Source: Liolophura sinensis
Taxonomy: Eukaryota; Mollusca; Polyplacophora; Chitonida; Chitonidae
Assembly: GCF_032854445.1 (NCBI RefSeq)
Contig: NC_088300.1
Coordinates: 30,301,608 to 30,365,607, forward strand
Length of the DNA stretch: 64,000 nt
Reading direction: 5' to 3'
Each line of letters starts with the position of its first letter. The first letter of the stretch is position 1. Below, one piece after another: positions 37,131 through 48,375 of the stretch. A program made the translations under genes and the position numbers. A model generated the notes under the pieces. That model was not told the DNA's origin, did no database searches, and was given only the letters and a program-made list of their open reading frames with translations.

Positions 37131-37858
37131 TTATGTAAAGTCTACCTACCACATATCATTCAAATCTATCGATTCGATGTTCCGTCCAAGGAAAACCTGG
37201 TTTTCTGAAGCAATTGAAAGGTAGCTCAATTAGAACCGAAAATACCTTGGCAAACGAGTATGCATTTTCATTGGTCGAAGCCGAGGTCTTCATTGATACT
37301 CATTTAACTTACACGGAGACAGGGTTTCAGCTGGCCAGTCGAACAAACAACACTACTTCTGCTATTGCCCGCATACTTAAAACCCGACCTCCATCAACGA
37401 ATTCGGTAAACTTTGGCCCTTATTTACCTTCCCTCTTCGTTCAGAGCCACACCGTCTCGTACTGTCACAGTGACTTCACAACAACAGCACGTTACTGTCG
37501 TTGCCATTGGTCAGTCTGGATTGTGTTGATTAGCTATATGTATCAGATTCGTATGCTATGTTCAAAACGTTTTCACTTGCCAGTCAGTTCTAGGAGTGGA
37601 AAAAACCGAGTGCCAGGAATGAACCATCTACATTTTGCAAGTTACTGACGAACTTTACCACATATGACGTACAATAAAATCAAACTGTATCGCTGTTCAT
37701 GCAGTCATTCATCTGTTATACACTTGTGTTTTCAGTTTTTACCAATAAACAGCAAAGCAATATTTACAAACGACGCATGATAATGAATACAAAAGGTACA
37801 TTTTATTTTGAAATTAAACAGCTCTGATTAAATGTGTGATTTTTTTCTCTTTCATCAG

Positions 37859-38272
37859 GTTGCACGGATGGTGATAGTGGTAGCCGCCGTGTTTGCTGTC
37901 TGCTGGTCCCCGCAGTACATAGTCACAATTATCAGCCAAATTCAGAAACCCAGTTTTCTACGAAAGGGAAACTTTTTCTTCACCATGTTGGTCACGCATC
38001 TGTGTGGCTTTCTCAACAGCTGCATCAATCCTTTTATTTACACTCTGATGAGCAAGAAGTTTAGACGGCATATCAAGGACACCATTCTAACATGTGTTTG
38101 CTGTTACAGGAATAAGCGACTTAATGGCTACCGTCCGCAGTTGTCTCAGCGGATCTCGTCGATGTTTACCTCCACGATGAGAGCCTCGACCATAACCCAT
38201 TCTACCACAGACATGCCACTGAGTCACGTCAACTCAGAGCCTGAGGATATCTCTACCAGCATGGCTGTCTAA
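37859..38272 (+). CDS. Class A GPCR, coding exon 3 (TM6, TM7, helix 8, C-tail)
   Basis: Residues 290-426 and the TAA stop. The acceptor follows a long pyrimidine tract (TTTTTTTCTCTTTCATCAG). TM6 (290-316) carries the CWxP switch motif as C304-W305-S-P307. TM7 (327-351) ends in NSCINPFIY, the NPxxY motif with Y350, in a form common in peptide receptors. Helix 8 starts with KKFRRHI. C368, C370 and C371 are candidate palmitoylation sites. The Ser/Thr-rich tail (380-426) is the usual target of GPCR kinases and arrestin. Total length (426 residues) is normal for the family. The sequence resembles invertebrate neuropeptide receptors of the rhodopsin beta/gamma type; trissin-, CCK- or TRH-receptor-like are all possible, and I cannot choose between them without a search. 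Confidence 0.95.
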   Translation, partial: VARMVIVVAAVFAVCWSPQYIVTIISQIQKPSFLRKGNFFFTMLVTHLCGFLNSCINPFIYTLMSKKFRRHIKDTILTCVCCYRNKRLNGYRPQLSQRISSMFTSTMRASTITHSTTDMPLSHVNSEPEDISTSMAV

Positions 38273-38590
38273 GCTTTGACAACACAGAACAGATAATCAC
38301 GCTGAAAGTAACAAAAATGGGTCTTTTCTACGAGGATATATTTGATGTGATGACTGCGACTTCCGCTTGTGGTTTAATATCGACATTGTGGAAAAAAGCT
38401 GCCCGTTTTATTACTCCCTGCCGCCGGCGGCATTAAAGATGGCTTATAACAGCCTGAAGTTTAAATATGGGCAACAACGGACTCCAGTCGATACAGCTAA
38501 GTACTCGACTCTGCACCGTAGCTTTCTGTTACACAACGTTACGGTTATTGACAAGAGCCTTGGCAATAAATGACGCTATTTAGACGATAT
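38273..38590 (+). terminator. Receptor 3' UTR with polyadenylation signal AATAAA at 38565
   Basis: The first canonical AATAAA after the stop codon lies at 38565-38570, about 290 bases downstream, which is a normal 3' UTR length. Cleavage would be expected 10-30 bases further on. Longer 3' UTRs using later signals are possible. Confidence 0.55.
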
Positions 38591-39854
38591 GCGACGAACA
38601 TAGAAGCATGTAAGTGACAACAAGAACGCAGCCTGCACATTAAATGCTGGAGAATCTCTCTCCGGTGGTTTGAAAATGACTGGCATATTGGCGTGAAGTG
38701 ACAGTCATTTGGTCTTCATTTTACAAGGCTGGCTTAATGACAGAAGAGGGAGAGGAGCATAGACGACCGTCAGTCCGAATCTGCGGGCGGTGCGGTTGTG
38801 AAGAAAGCAGTTGACTGTAATAGAAATAAGGGATGGTGCTGAGTAGTAAGTTTCTGACCTCCGATGAGAACTCTACAGAACGTTCAGGCGGGTCACGTGG
38901 TATATGTTACGCTTCATAAAGGCAGTTTATCACCCGTTGCTGAAGATGGCTTGGGTGAAAACTTCGCTAATATTGTGCACAGACAATACAAACATTTTCG
39001 TGTTACATGTGAATCAGCACAGTTGTAATACGCCACAGTGTAAAACGAGTGGGTAAATTAGGCTGAAAACTAATTTTTACAGAAACCACCATTATGCCCA
39101 ACTGCTTCACTAAGATTTTAGAAGTCGAGGGAGGGCAATAGTTTCTTGCCCTGGAACGTTCATATTGCTTGAGGCCTAGTATACGAATGTCTGTTTCTAC
39201 GCATAAATAGAAACGACGACTTTCATGTTCCGTAGCAAGCACTATTTAAAGAAATAACATCCGATGCGAAACATGAATGCCCCTCCCTGGAAATTGTAAA
39301 TTAAATGAGTGATACCGCGTGGATTTGTGTAGGAACACATGTTGAGGCGTGATAAAATGTAACGTGCCTAACCCTTCTTTGCTCGTCGGACAGTGAAATG
39401 ATTCGGTTTAATCTGGTAGTACCGAATTTACAATGTATGATCCAAGAAATTTACCTTTTTACTTCGTAGATGCGCATGATGTGTTAAGTCTTCAGTTCAG
39501 AGATAAGAGTAAATAATCTGAACATTCAGTACGGGGTACTGACAGGGTCATAACAGCATCTTGTATTATACTCATGCGTCAATGTGTTTTCTTGTCGAGT
39601 CAAACTCTTGGTAGCAAACCTTATACGAAGTCATCACAGACATTAATCCTTCACGAACAGCACATAATGTTAATACAGAATAGTTTTTAATGTTGTGAGA
39701 ACTTCTGTAAAATCAGCGGTTAAATAAATTCCAGGGTATTTTACTCACCTATATACTGTTACATACGACAAACTGTTAGACCTTCATTCTTACCCTAATA
39801 CTTCAACCTTTTCAACTTCCTCTGCAACCAATATTTTCAAACATTCTGAGACGA
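38591..39854. other. Downstream of the receptor; no gene recognised
   Basis: A ~30-base block near 39180-39212 matches, inverted, part of repeat R5 (GAATGTCTGTTTCTACGC). Otherwise nothing that I can name. Confidence 0.45.
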
Positions 39855-40020
39855 TGAGGTGTTGAGAATAATTTGCACAGTTAAAATAAAACCCTAGCTG
39901 TGGTAAACTGACAAGAGGCCGTATTTCATCGGTTACATGTGACCATTTGCCATCACACTGTTGTCGCTGCTCTGGTTTTGCTCCCTGTACGTCTTTAATC
40001 ATATTCTGAATTATCTTTTG
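39855..40020 (+). repeat. R3 interspersed repeat
   Basis: TGTGGTAAACTGACAAGAGG, CCGTATTTCATCGG, CACACTGTTGTCGCTGCTCT and CTGTACGTCTTT match R3 in order; the 5' part is lost. Confidence 0.7.
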
Positions 40021-40179
40021 TGACACATATGAATCATGTCATCATCATATTCATAATAATTGTAAGCACAAATTACACTGATTAAAAGTACTTTAGTGGT
40101 TGAAAATGTTGAAGATTTACAGTACTTAATTGATAGGAATGTAGATTTTCAGACATCCAGGTTAGTATACTATAAAAGA

Positions 40180-40378
40180 TAACACTATAAAACTGTTCTA
40201 CTGGACAATGTATATTATTTACTGACGTTTCTGCGACAACCTATCGCCTTCAACACAGTAAGGTGCCCTTACTGACGTTGCGGTGACAACCTATCGCCTT
40301 CAACACAGTAAGGTGTTATTGTCGCCGCAACGTCAGTAAATAATATACAATGTCCATTACAATAGTTTTATAATGTTA
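40180..40378. mobile_element. 199-bp MITE-like element with ~60-bp inverted arms
   Basis: The left arm begins TAACACTATAAAACTGTTCT and the right arm is its inverted near-copy, ending GTTTTATAATGTTA. The arms pair over about 60 bases with few mismatches. The interior holds a 50-bp direct duplication (40221-40270 and 40271-40320) that shares most of the ACTGACGTT...CAGTAAGGTG unit. No coding capacity, so it would depend on a transposase supplied elsewhere; superfamily unknown. A clear target-site duplication is not visible beyond one or two bases. Confidence 0.85.
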
Positions 40379-40556
40379 CTTAATCGATAATTTCGTCACA
40401 TCTGGACAAGTTAGACAGTATCCTTTCAAAGGCCGCTGTTTTCTTTACCCATAAAACTGATCACCATCGTAACACAGTTCTTCACTAAGGAGTAAAACAA
40501 TAATCAAATGCATAAACATATGCTGTTTGACTTTAGGGAGTTCAAACATAAGAATG

Positions 40557-40773
40557 GCCATGCGTTGATCCAGGAGCTCTCACCAATGCGGTCGCTATGA
40601 GTTCAAGTCCAGCTTATGCAGGCTTTCTTTCCGGCCGTACGTGGGACGGTCTTTCACCAACCTGCGGATGGTCGTGGGTTTCCTCCTACCATCACGCTGA
40701 CGCCGTCGTTATCGTCGTATAAGTCAAATGTTCTTGAACACGGCGTAAAACACCAATCAAATAAATAAATCAA
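40557..40773 (+). mobile_element. SINE1, nearly complete, tRNA A-box part missing
   Basis: Starts within the head (CCAGGAGCTCTCACCAATGC), keeps a clear B box (GAGTTCAAGTCCAGC), the whole body with a small CGTCGTTAT duplication, and the tail CACCAATCAAATAAATAAAT. Confidence 0.9.
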
Positions 40774-42140
40774 AGAAAGGTCAGATTACCTAATAGGGTC
40801 ACATGCATTACAGTTTGCTGACCAAATCTTCTTCATGAGTCCGACCTGTAACCTTTCCTTCAAGACTCCTTCCCTTTTCTGGAAAATCGAAAAACAATGA
40901 ACATTATATGATTAGCGCAGGTTCATTGTTGTGGTTAGTTGAACCCTTCCCATTTCAATCCTCTACATTTGAAGCCATAAAATTAATAAGCATTAAAATC
41001 TTTCTGGGTCTGAGATCCGGTGCGTCATCTCTAAAGAGCTTATGGTTTTAACCCCTTGCAATACGTAGTTCGAATACAGCTGTCCCTGAAGATTTATGTT
41101 TGGATGTTTGTGCTTTACATAGCCAGGTGAAGTGGTTTTCACCAGACTCTCAGTGGTTTCCTATTTCCACATATACTTGACTGTTATCATATGCCTGAAG
41201 CATTATTGGTTATGGTGTAAAGCTACAAAGACGTGAATGGAATGGGACGAGGTAGATGTCTGGCCTGAACATTCGCTATGCCAGCTTTTGTCATGAAGCT
41301 CACCAGTCTTTTTGGTATATTGCAGAGCTTTTCGTTTCTCCATTCATAAACCTGATTGTAAAGAATTAATTTTGTAAACGGAGTAAAACACCAGCCAACC
41401 AAGCAAATGGATGATTGATTGATGTATTTTGGCTGTCACTTTTTATGTTCGATGAAAATACATGAACCGCTTCGACTATTCAACACGCTCCTGGTAACAC
41501 AGTCGTAACTGAATTATCTATCCATGTTTTACGGTTTAATCAACACATCTACATTTTCAGTTAAGAGATTGAGGATACGTTTGAGAAATACTCCAAAAAG
41601 TAAACTTTCATTAATATAATACAAATTATAAAATATAATTACGGGATAGAGAGTTTGTATGTCTGCCCCTTGAAGTCAGGCTACTTGACACGAACTTAAC
41701 AAAGGGACATTTCTCCACCCAAGGACCAAAACAGCGTTAAAGTCAATCAATAAATCAATATATAAACCTGTACCATATCAGTTTAAATGATCTGCAAGTC
41801 ATTATTTTTAATATTACTGCTTGCTTAATTAACTAGGACAGGTTTCACAAATTACAAATAAACAGTGAATTTATATTTATATACTGTAAGCAGTGTTTCT
41901 CCGTGCAATATTATACACCGGTACTCAACAAAAATATAAACGCGCGAAGCAATGTTATATTGTTTTCTCTCAATATTGAATAACGTGTTAACTCAACAAT
42001 TAAGGTAAGCGTTCATAATCAATTGTGGCTTCAATTTCCAGCAGATTTTAAAATCACTATCTTTCTTTCTTCTATCTATGACAAAAATGTGGAGTGGAAA
42101 TGAATTCATGCCAAGCTCAATGTACAGTATCCCAAGTCTG
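40774..42140. other. No gene recognised
   Basis: AT-rich with short, unsupported frames. GGAGTAAAACACCAGCC near 41382 may be a SINE1 end, too short to call. Confidence 0.5.
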
Positions 42141-42481
42141 TGACCGTCCCCGACAGCACAGTTGGCAGAGCGCCCGCTTCGGGAGCGGTAGTTCCAGGGT
42201 CAGTCCTGGGTCGAGTCACACCGAAGACCTTAAAAGAGGAAATTGTAACTTCCTCGCTTGGCGTTCAGCATGAAGGGTATAATGCAACGACTGGTTCCCC
42301 GTATCAGTATAATGGCCCGGGCGTGCGGCTTACTTGCCTTCGGTAAGGCGCTTCACTGAAGCAGCAGTAGATAAAAGAGCGGTGAAAATCCGTCCTGCAA
42401 CAAGGGGTCATATTACACACACTCTAAGGATGAAAAATTGTTAAGTACGACGTTAAACCCCAAGCATTCACTCACTCACCA
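42141..42481 (+). mobile_element. SINE2, full-length reference copy
   Basis: Begins with a tRNA-like head: CAGCACAGTTGGCAGAGCGC (A box), an anticodon-arm-like CCCGCTTCGGGAGCGG whose loop would show CGG as in tRNA-Pro, and GGGTCGAGTC (weak B box). The body contains CTTACTTGCCTTCGGTAAGG and the tail GTACGACGTTAAACCCCAAG, then ATTCACTCACTCAC. Unlike SINE1, the tail ends in CACT-type repeats, implying a different partner LINE. It is not a functional tRNA gene: the acceptor stem does not pair. Confidence 0.85.
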
Positions 42482-43075
42482 AAGTCTGTGAAATCCATAG
42501 TTTTCCATTCATTTCCGGATATCCGCCATTTTGAATAAATCACATTTTCTCTTGTAGGATGAAGGGGCTATAAAAGTTAGAATGGAACCTGTGCCAAATT
42601 GTAGCCCCTAATCTGGCCTTTCATAGTTATGTCAAAAGATTTGAGCTACTGCCAACAGATTTTTTCTTCTACAGATTATTGAATAAATGTAAACACTGTC
42701 TGAGAAGGTCTTGCCTAGTCCGTCAATATCCGGCAAGCATATTCATGAACTTTAACCCACGCCTTACGTTCATGACACATTAAAACGAGCTACAGTCATA
42801 TACAATAAATCTGTGTGATATGTGATGGAGTTAAGATAAAGTTTAACTGAACGGCTGTGACATCATCAAAACGGAAGTGATTATATATCTACTTTTCAAA
42901 TGATACTTCAGTAACGGGAAAGCAATGTTTTCAACCAGAAGTGACGTCACAAACTTCAGTTCCGGCATCTCCGCTTCACAGCTATATTTTAACTGAATTT
43001 TATTGCCTATTTATTTTTGACCACTTGGGATTTAACACTATATTAAACTATACAGTGATTTTCTCATTGATAGAT
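42482..43075. other. No gene recognised
   Basis: Nothing supportable on either strand. Confidence 0.5.
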
Positions 43076-43346
43076 TATAATCCGGTGGGACCTCCGTGGT
43101 CGAGGTGGTTAGCACCCCAGCACGGTCCAATGACCCAGGAGCCTCTCCCCAGTGCAGCCGCTCTGAGTTCAAGTCCAGCTCATGCTAGCTTCCTCTCTGG
43201 CCTAACGTGAGAAAGTCAGCAACAACATACGGATGGTTGTGGGTTTCCCTTGGGCGTTGCCCGGTTTCCTCCCACCACAATGCTGGTAGCCGTCGTATAG
43301 GCTAGATATTCTTGAGTACATAAATAAATAAGTAAATATAATCCGG
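43076..43346 (+). mobile_element. SINE1, full length with head, 10-bp target-site duplication
   Basis: Head GACCTCCGTGGTCGAGGTGG, B box GAGTTCAAGTCCAGC, full body; the 3' end lacks the GGCGTAAAACACCAATC stretch and goes straight from GAGTA to an ATAAATAAATAAG tail. TATAATCCGG flanks it at 43076-43085 and 43337-43346, so a copy with this altered 3' end did insert, or lost the stretch afterwards. Confidence 0.9.
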
Positions 43347-44570
43347 AGGGTGATAGGTCTTCAGTCAGAGATAACATCTGACACGTGCACATTTGTACGT
43401 AAATAACCAATCGCTGGTCCATTACAATCTGTCACGTAATGCAGCAGACATTTCAAAATCCCTTCTCTGGGTATTCTCTTCATGCCTGTAAAACGGTAAA
43501 AACATTTTCTCTGACAGATAATGAAAACGGTAGGGTAGTGTAATGAGATAAACATTTGACGATCTTGCTGAATTTTAGATTTGCCCACCTGATCCTCTGA
43601 AGAGCAGTCAAAGGATTAGAGGGATCAAGCTGAATTTAACCAAACTGTAAAAATTAATTCATGCTTTATGATCATTTTAAAAGGAATTCAATACCTAAAA
43701 TTGCATCAAATGCTCGTTGGAAGCGTTATGCGGTTACAGTTTAAGAACGTAATCCTGAAACTTTGATCAACAATTGCAAAATTTCAAAATCTCATCTTGA
43801 TATTAATAGATCACACCAGAGTGGGCGGATGGTAGTATCAGTAAACCACTGAGTCTCTACCAAATATACAAGTGTACCCCAAAGCGAAGCCTTATCCCAC
43901 CGACACCACGGTATTGCATGAACTATTCGTACGACTGTCTTGGATCGGAAACCTTTCGAGTGTACAAATTATGGATAGCTACATAGTCAAAGTCGACATC
44001 GGAAGACCAAGACACCATTGATTACAACGAATGATAAAATGAAACATCTTTACCCAGCCGTCACTACAGCTGATATTCTATGAGAAAGTAACATTAATTG
44101 CACTTTCAATATCTTTAAAGGTACGTGATAGGTTTGCATCAGATGTGTGGTTCTAAACTCTCGAGGGATGTCTTTATTTGATGGAGCCTTTTGAAGGTAC
44201 GACGATCAAAGGCTGCGACAATTGCGACACGTTCTGTTCAATTGGATACAGGGACTTTAATGCATTTTTACGCTTAAATTGAGTGTGCAAAGAGACTTAT
44301 CTATCTGCCATCTGTTCAACAAATTTATCTTGAGTCTACGAAAGCCCGGTACCGCCATGCTTTCTCTCCTTCTCTTGTTTTTTCTGTCTAGCTTTTCCTA
44401 CAGTAGAGTTATATTCTGACTTCACAGCAAAAATCGTGCTTTCCTCTGAAAGGCCCACTAGGGACTGAACGTTCGCAATTAGTTCTTTACCTTATATGCA
44501 CTGATTATTCTCCAATAAAAGGACACAAGAGAAGCTTGACTTTTCTTTTTTTATACGTATAGCATTCAAA
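43347..44570. other. No gene recognised
   Basis: Nothing supportable on either strand. Confidence 0.5.
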
Positions 44571-44856
44571 GTGGCCTAACCTGTAATATAATGTGACCTA
44601 ACCTGTAATATAATGTGACCTAACCTGTAATATAATGTGGCCTAATGCGTAATATAATGTTACCCAACCTGTAATATAATGTGGCCTAACTTGTAATATA
44701 ATGTGACCCAACCTGTAATATAATGTAGCCTAACCTGTAATATAATGTGACCTAATCTGTAATATAATGTGGCCTAACCTGTAATATAATGTGCCCCAAC
44801 CTATAATATAATATGATCTAACCTGTAATATAATGTGACTTAACCTGTAACATAAT
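44571..44856. repeat. 22-bp tandem repeat, 13 complete units
   Basis: Consensus GTGRCCTAACCTGTAATATA plus AT; the period is exactly 22 in all 13 units with only point changes, followed by a partial unit (GTGGCAT). The ATATAAT ends are the best conserved part. Confidence 0.97.
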
Positions 44857-45841
44857 GTGGCATGGGATATTTCAGCAGCCTTTAAATACGACGACTTGAA
44901 CAGAATATTATGACAGATTGAATTAATCTGAAGTGATTGGGTTTAATAATCAATGTATAATATAATATAATAGCAAAATTCGCTATATACAGTGTTTGAT
45001 TAAAATACAGCAAGTATTAGAATAGAAATATAAGAAAATCACAAAAAGGAAAAATAAAAAGATAAAACACACTCAGAGCAAACGTTGACAATGGTTGTCA
45101 TGGTACCATACGGATTTCAGATCTGGCAGGTTTTGTACAGTTAGGATTCCAGATCTGTCACACAGTATAATTATGATTCAAGATATTCTTGGACTTGAAG
45201 ATTACATGCTGAAAGGAGGCAAAAGTTTTAAGCTCAGTTCATGCAGAGTTTTTTCCATTTCTTTATCTGAAGGGTTCCACGCTTCTACAACGCCGATTTG
45301 TTTGATTTCAATGTCCCAAGGGCTTCTCTGTTGATTGAATGTGTGGGCTTTTCTGGTATGCTTAATATGGGACTTGCTACAGCTACAATAGAGATGACAG
45401 ATCGTGCCCCTGGGATGTTTCCCATGTCGGTGGGATTAAGATGGGTTTAAGTGATTTTCTCCTACTCAGGCAGATATTTGGGTTACTTTTACCATTATGT
45501 CTGGATCTTCTAATGGGACTGTTGGTTCATGGTTTTGCGTAGATATTTTTGCCGAATGGAGTTTTTTTTAGTTATTTGAGATATGAAAAAACATGGTGGA
45601 GATGTTGAATATCATCACTTGTGTTCACTCTGTTTTGCTGAATTAAGTAACTGGGATGCTATTATTCGTATTTTTATATTTTTTTTCCTTTTCTTGGTTG
45701 GGGGGAGGTACCTGAAATGATAGCAGATTAACCACCTTGTCTAGACTGCTGATTCTAGGTCATCGGGTATTGTCTTGATAATCAGTTTGTCGGCCGGCAG
45801 CTTTCAAGGAAATGCCACGCAATGATGCTGGGAACTGACAT
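44857..45841. other. No gene recognised
   Basis: Short unsupported frames only. Confidence 0.5.
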
Positions 45842-46062
45842 ATATTTATTTGATTGGTGTTTTACGCCGTATTCAAGTATGTTTCACTTATACGATGGCG
45901 GCTAGCATTATGGTAGGAAGAACCCAGTCAGTGCCTGGGGGAAGCCCACAACCACCCGCAGGTTGACGTCTGACCTACCCACGTACGGTAGAGGAAGGCA
46001 CTATGAGGTGGAAGTGAATTATTGGTGAGAGGCTCCTGGCTATTGGGGCTCTCACACGGAGC
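45842..46062 (-). mobile_element. SINE1, most of the element, diverged head
   Basis: Plus-strand text runs from TATTTATTTGATTGGTGTTT through GATGGCGGCTAGCATTATGG and the CCACGTACGG block to GAGAGGCTCCTGGC; the tRNA head is partly replaced. Confidence 0.85.
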
Positions 46063-46520
46063 CGCGTTTGACCGATTTTTAGTGCCGAGTTCATCAAAGG
46101 TCGGGGAGATTCGGGCATTGTCGGCGAAAGGTCGTGGAGTTGTCATGACTTTATCTTGGGAAGTTCGTGCTGATCTGGCCCAGCCCTGTTGAGTCGCGTT
46201 TTCTTTGGAACATGTTGAAAATTTTGAGTACTCGTGCTAAGTCGTAAACATATGGTGGTGTATTCGTAGAGCAGTCGTTGTACTCGGGACAAGTCGTACA
46301 AGTCGTGCTGCAGTCCAATTGTTGTCGTAGTACAGTCGTATTGTCGAAATCGTTTCTCGATCGGGGGAAGCTCGTGTTAGACTCGTACGTTAGCCCTAGA
46401 ACAGTCGTGACATTGTCGTAGTAAAGTCCTACTACCCCTGAACACTTGTGGATTAACCGTATTGTTGTCGTCGTCATGTCCTACTGCTGTCGTACAATAC
46501 TCGTGTGTTTGTCTCTTCTG
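46063..46520. repeat. Irregular GTCGT-rich tract
   Basis: About a dozen GTCGT words, many as AGTCGTA or TTGTCGTAGTA, spaced irregularly from about 46125 to 46495. This is not a fixed-period tandem repeat. Open frames on the minus strand here are compositional. Confidence 0.6.
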
Positions 46521-47400
46521 TTTCCTGCATTATTACTGTTGTAGCTAGGGCACCATACAAAATAATCTTTTCCTCATCTGCTTCTGTCAACATGTTGACA
46601 ATAGCCATTTTGAACAAAAATGATCACATGATAAATGTCTAATATAGTTGAGACGTCCTACTACTCGTGGGTCAGTTGTATAATTTGTGCCTCTGTTCTA
46701 CTACATTCTTACTTCACTCTGGTATGGTCTTAGACAGGTCGGGGTTAACCGTCGTGGCAGTATCTTCTTCTCGTTCTACTATAGTCCTGATTTGCCCTCT
46801 TTCATTCCCGACCAACCAAGGCTAACCCCCGATTAAACAGGACTGCAGTAGGACTATACACTACAACAACAGGAGTTATCCTAAGTCGGCCTCTAGTCCT
46901 GTGATAAATCTGCCTCGTGGGAGAGCTACGTATGAATTAAGGGCATTAGGTAAAACTGGTATGTGTCCGGTTATTTATTCAGTCGTGCAAATATGCCACG
47001 TGTTAGTGTTGGTAAACGTGACCTGCGTATCCCATGGGAAGGCCATGGAATTGTCCATGCAATGCGTCACTCTGCCCATTTGAGGAAAATGAGACATATC
47101 AAAGCGACGAAAACAGTGGTTCAGTGGTCAACTTAAATGGTCAATCCAGATCAATAACTACAAGTTCAGTTTTCAAAATAATATCCACTAAAGAACAAAG
47201 AAGTCATATAAGATCTTAAGAGTCATTGTTTTCAAGTTTTTATTCATTGTCATTTGGTCCAAGTCGTTGCTAATGGTTAATTTAATGTTTTCTTGTTCAG
47301 TCCAACTAGCTAGAGAAACAGACATTAGTGTTCCAGCCGTCAACTATAATGGACGTTACGGGTCAATAATCGCAAGATCAGTCACACAACTCGCGCATGG
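46521..47400. other. No gene recognised
   Basis: The first ~350 bases continue the TACTAC/GTCGT flavour weakly. GGGTCAATAATCGCAAGATC at 47350 resembles a piece of R5. Confidence 0.45.
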
Positions 47401-47745
47401 AAATGCCCGGCAGCCAATGCCATATGCCTAGCAGACACACACTATCATATGCCCCGCAGCCACACAGTGTCGTATGCCAGGAAGCAACACAGTGCAATAT
47501 ATCCGGCAGCTGCTCGAAATCAAATGGCCGGTGGCCACACAGTTTCTGGCGGCTACACAATGCCATATGCCCTGCGACCACTCAATGTCATATACCCGGC
47601 AGTCACACAGTGTTATAGACCCGGCAGCCACACGGTGTCAGATGTCAGGAAGCCGCACAGTGCCACAGGCCGCAAACAACTTGGTGTCATATGTCAGGCA
47701 GTACATTATGTAATATGACGGGCAGCCGCTCAGTGACATATGGCC
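47401..47745. repeat. Degenerate ~25-bp minisatellite, about 14-15 units
   Basis: Consensus near CCCGGCAGCCACACAGTGTC plus ATATG; unit starts near 47406, 47427, 47452, 47476, 47502, 47594, 47619, 47646, 47692 and 47717. The repetition keeps several frames open on both strands; none is a gene. Confidence 0.85.
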
Positions 47746-47753
47746 AGAAAACG

Positions 47754-47830
47754 CCCACATACATACACGCACCCGCATACCCACACACGCACACATACGT
47801 TTACACACGCATGCATACACACATACATAT
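47754..47830. repeat. Imperfect CA-rich microsatellite
   Basis: ACACAYAC units with interruptions, directly after the minisatellite. Confidence 0.85.
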
Positions 47831-48375
47831 TAGTTGAAAACATACACGAAAACGTTCACTGAAATCTATTTGAGTCTTTCTAGTTTTGAGTATACGATGC
47901 TTTTAAATATATTCTCCCCAGATATTCCTCATGGAGGAGACGTGCATTATTAAACTTCAGGAAATAATTTGGAAGAATTCTCCGTATTCCTCTGCTCTAA
48001 TTTAATCTAAAAAAAAGCTTCAAAAAACCTGTCACAGTTTACTAGAAAAGCTTTGTGGATATAAGGTGGTATCAGTCACGGCATTTTCACCACCAGACGA
48101 AATATTAACGACCACTACAGTCCACCCAACCTAATTTGCCGTTATTAGATATAACGGTACAAAACAAAGCTTTCATGTTTATATCACCACGGCTTCATCG
48201 TGTTAGTTTAAGCCGCCAGTCCTACAGAAGCCTTTTAGCAATATCGAAGCCCACACAAGGCTTGGATCACGTCTCGAGACAGCATCATTGTGCAAGCAAC
48301 GATCTGCCTATTACCTTAAAGTCACGGTACAGTAATTTCCCTATGGCTAAGACTATTGCACTTTTACAACGGGGG

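Larger units (their letters stand above)
33479..37858 (+). other. Receptor intron 2 (4.4 kb, phase 0)
   Basis: Bounded by GTAAGA and CATCAG, located in the third intracellular loop just before TM6. It contains two short SINE1 fragments (34786-34845, 36913-36976) and an AT-rich stretch with small inverted repeats (36977-37130). A 144-codon open frame at 37214-37648 has no ATG start, no splice sites and no recognisable domain, so it is not called. Confidence 0.85.

Noticed and set aside
37214-37648. 144-codon frame just before exon 3, considered as an alternative exon
   Set aside because: No ATG, no convincing AG/GT pair and no GPCR-like or other domain.
42141-42215. Functional tRNA gene
   Set aside because: The acceptor stem does not pair and the sequence continues into the SINE2 body shared with other copies.
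43361-43588. Small minus-strand frames near SINE1 at 43 kb
   Set aside because: They run partly through SINE1 sequence and show no domain.
44571-44856. Possible CRISPR-like array
   Set aside because: A uniform 22-bp tandem repeat without spacers, in a eukaryotic context.
47397-47718. Several overlapping open frames on both strands
   Set aside because: All are by-products of the 25-bp minisatellite.
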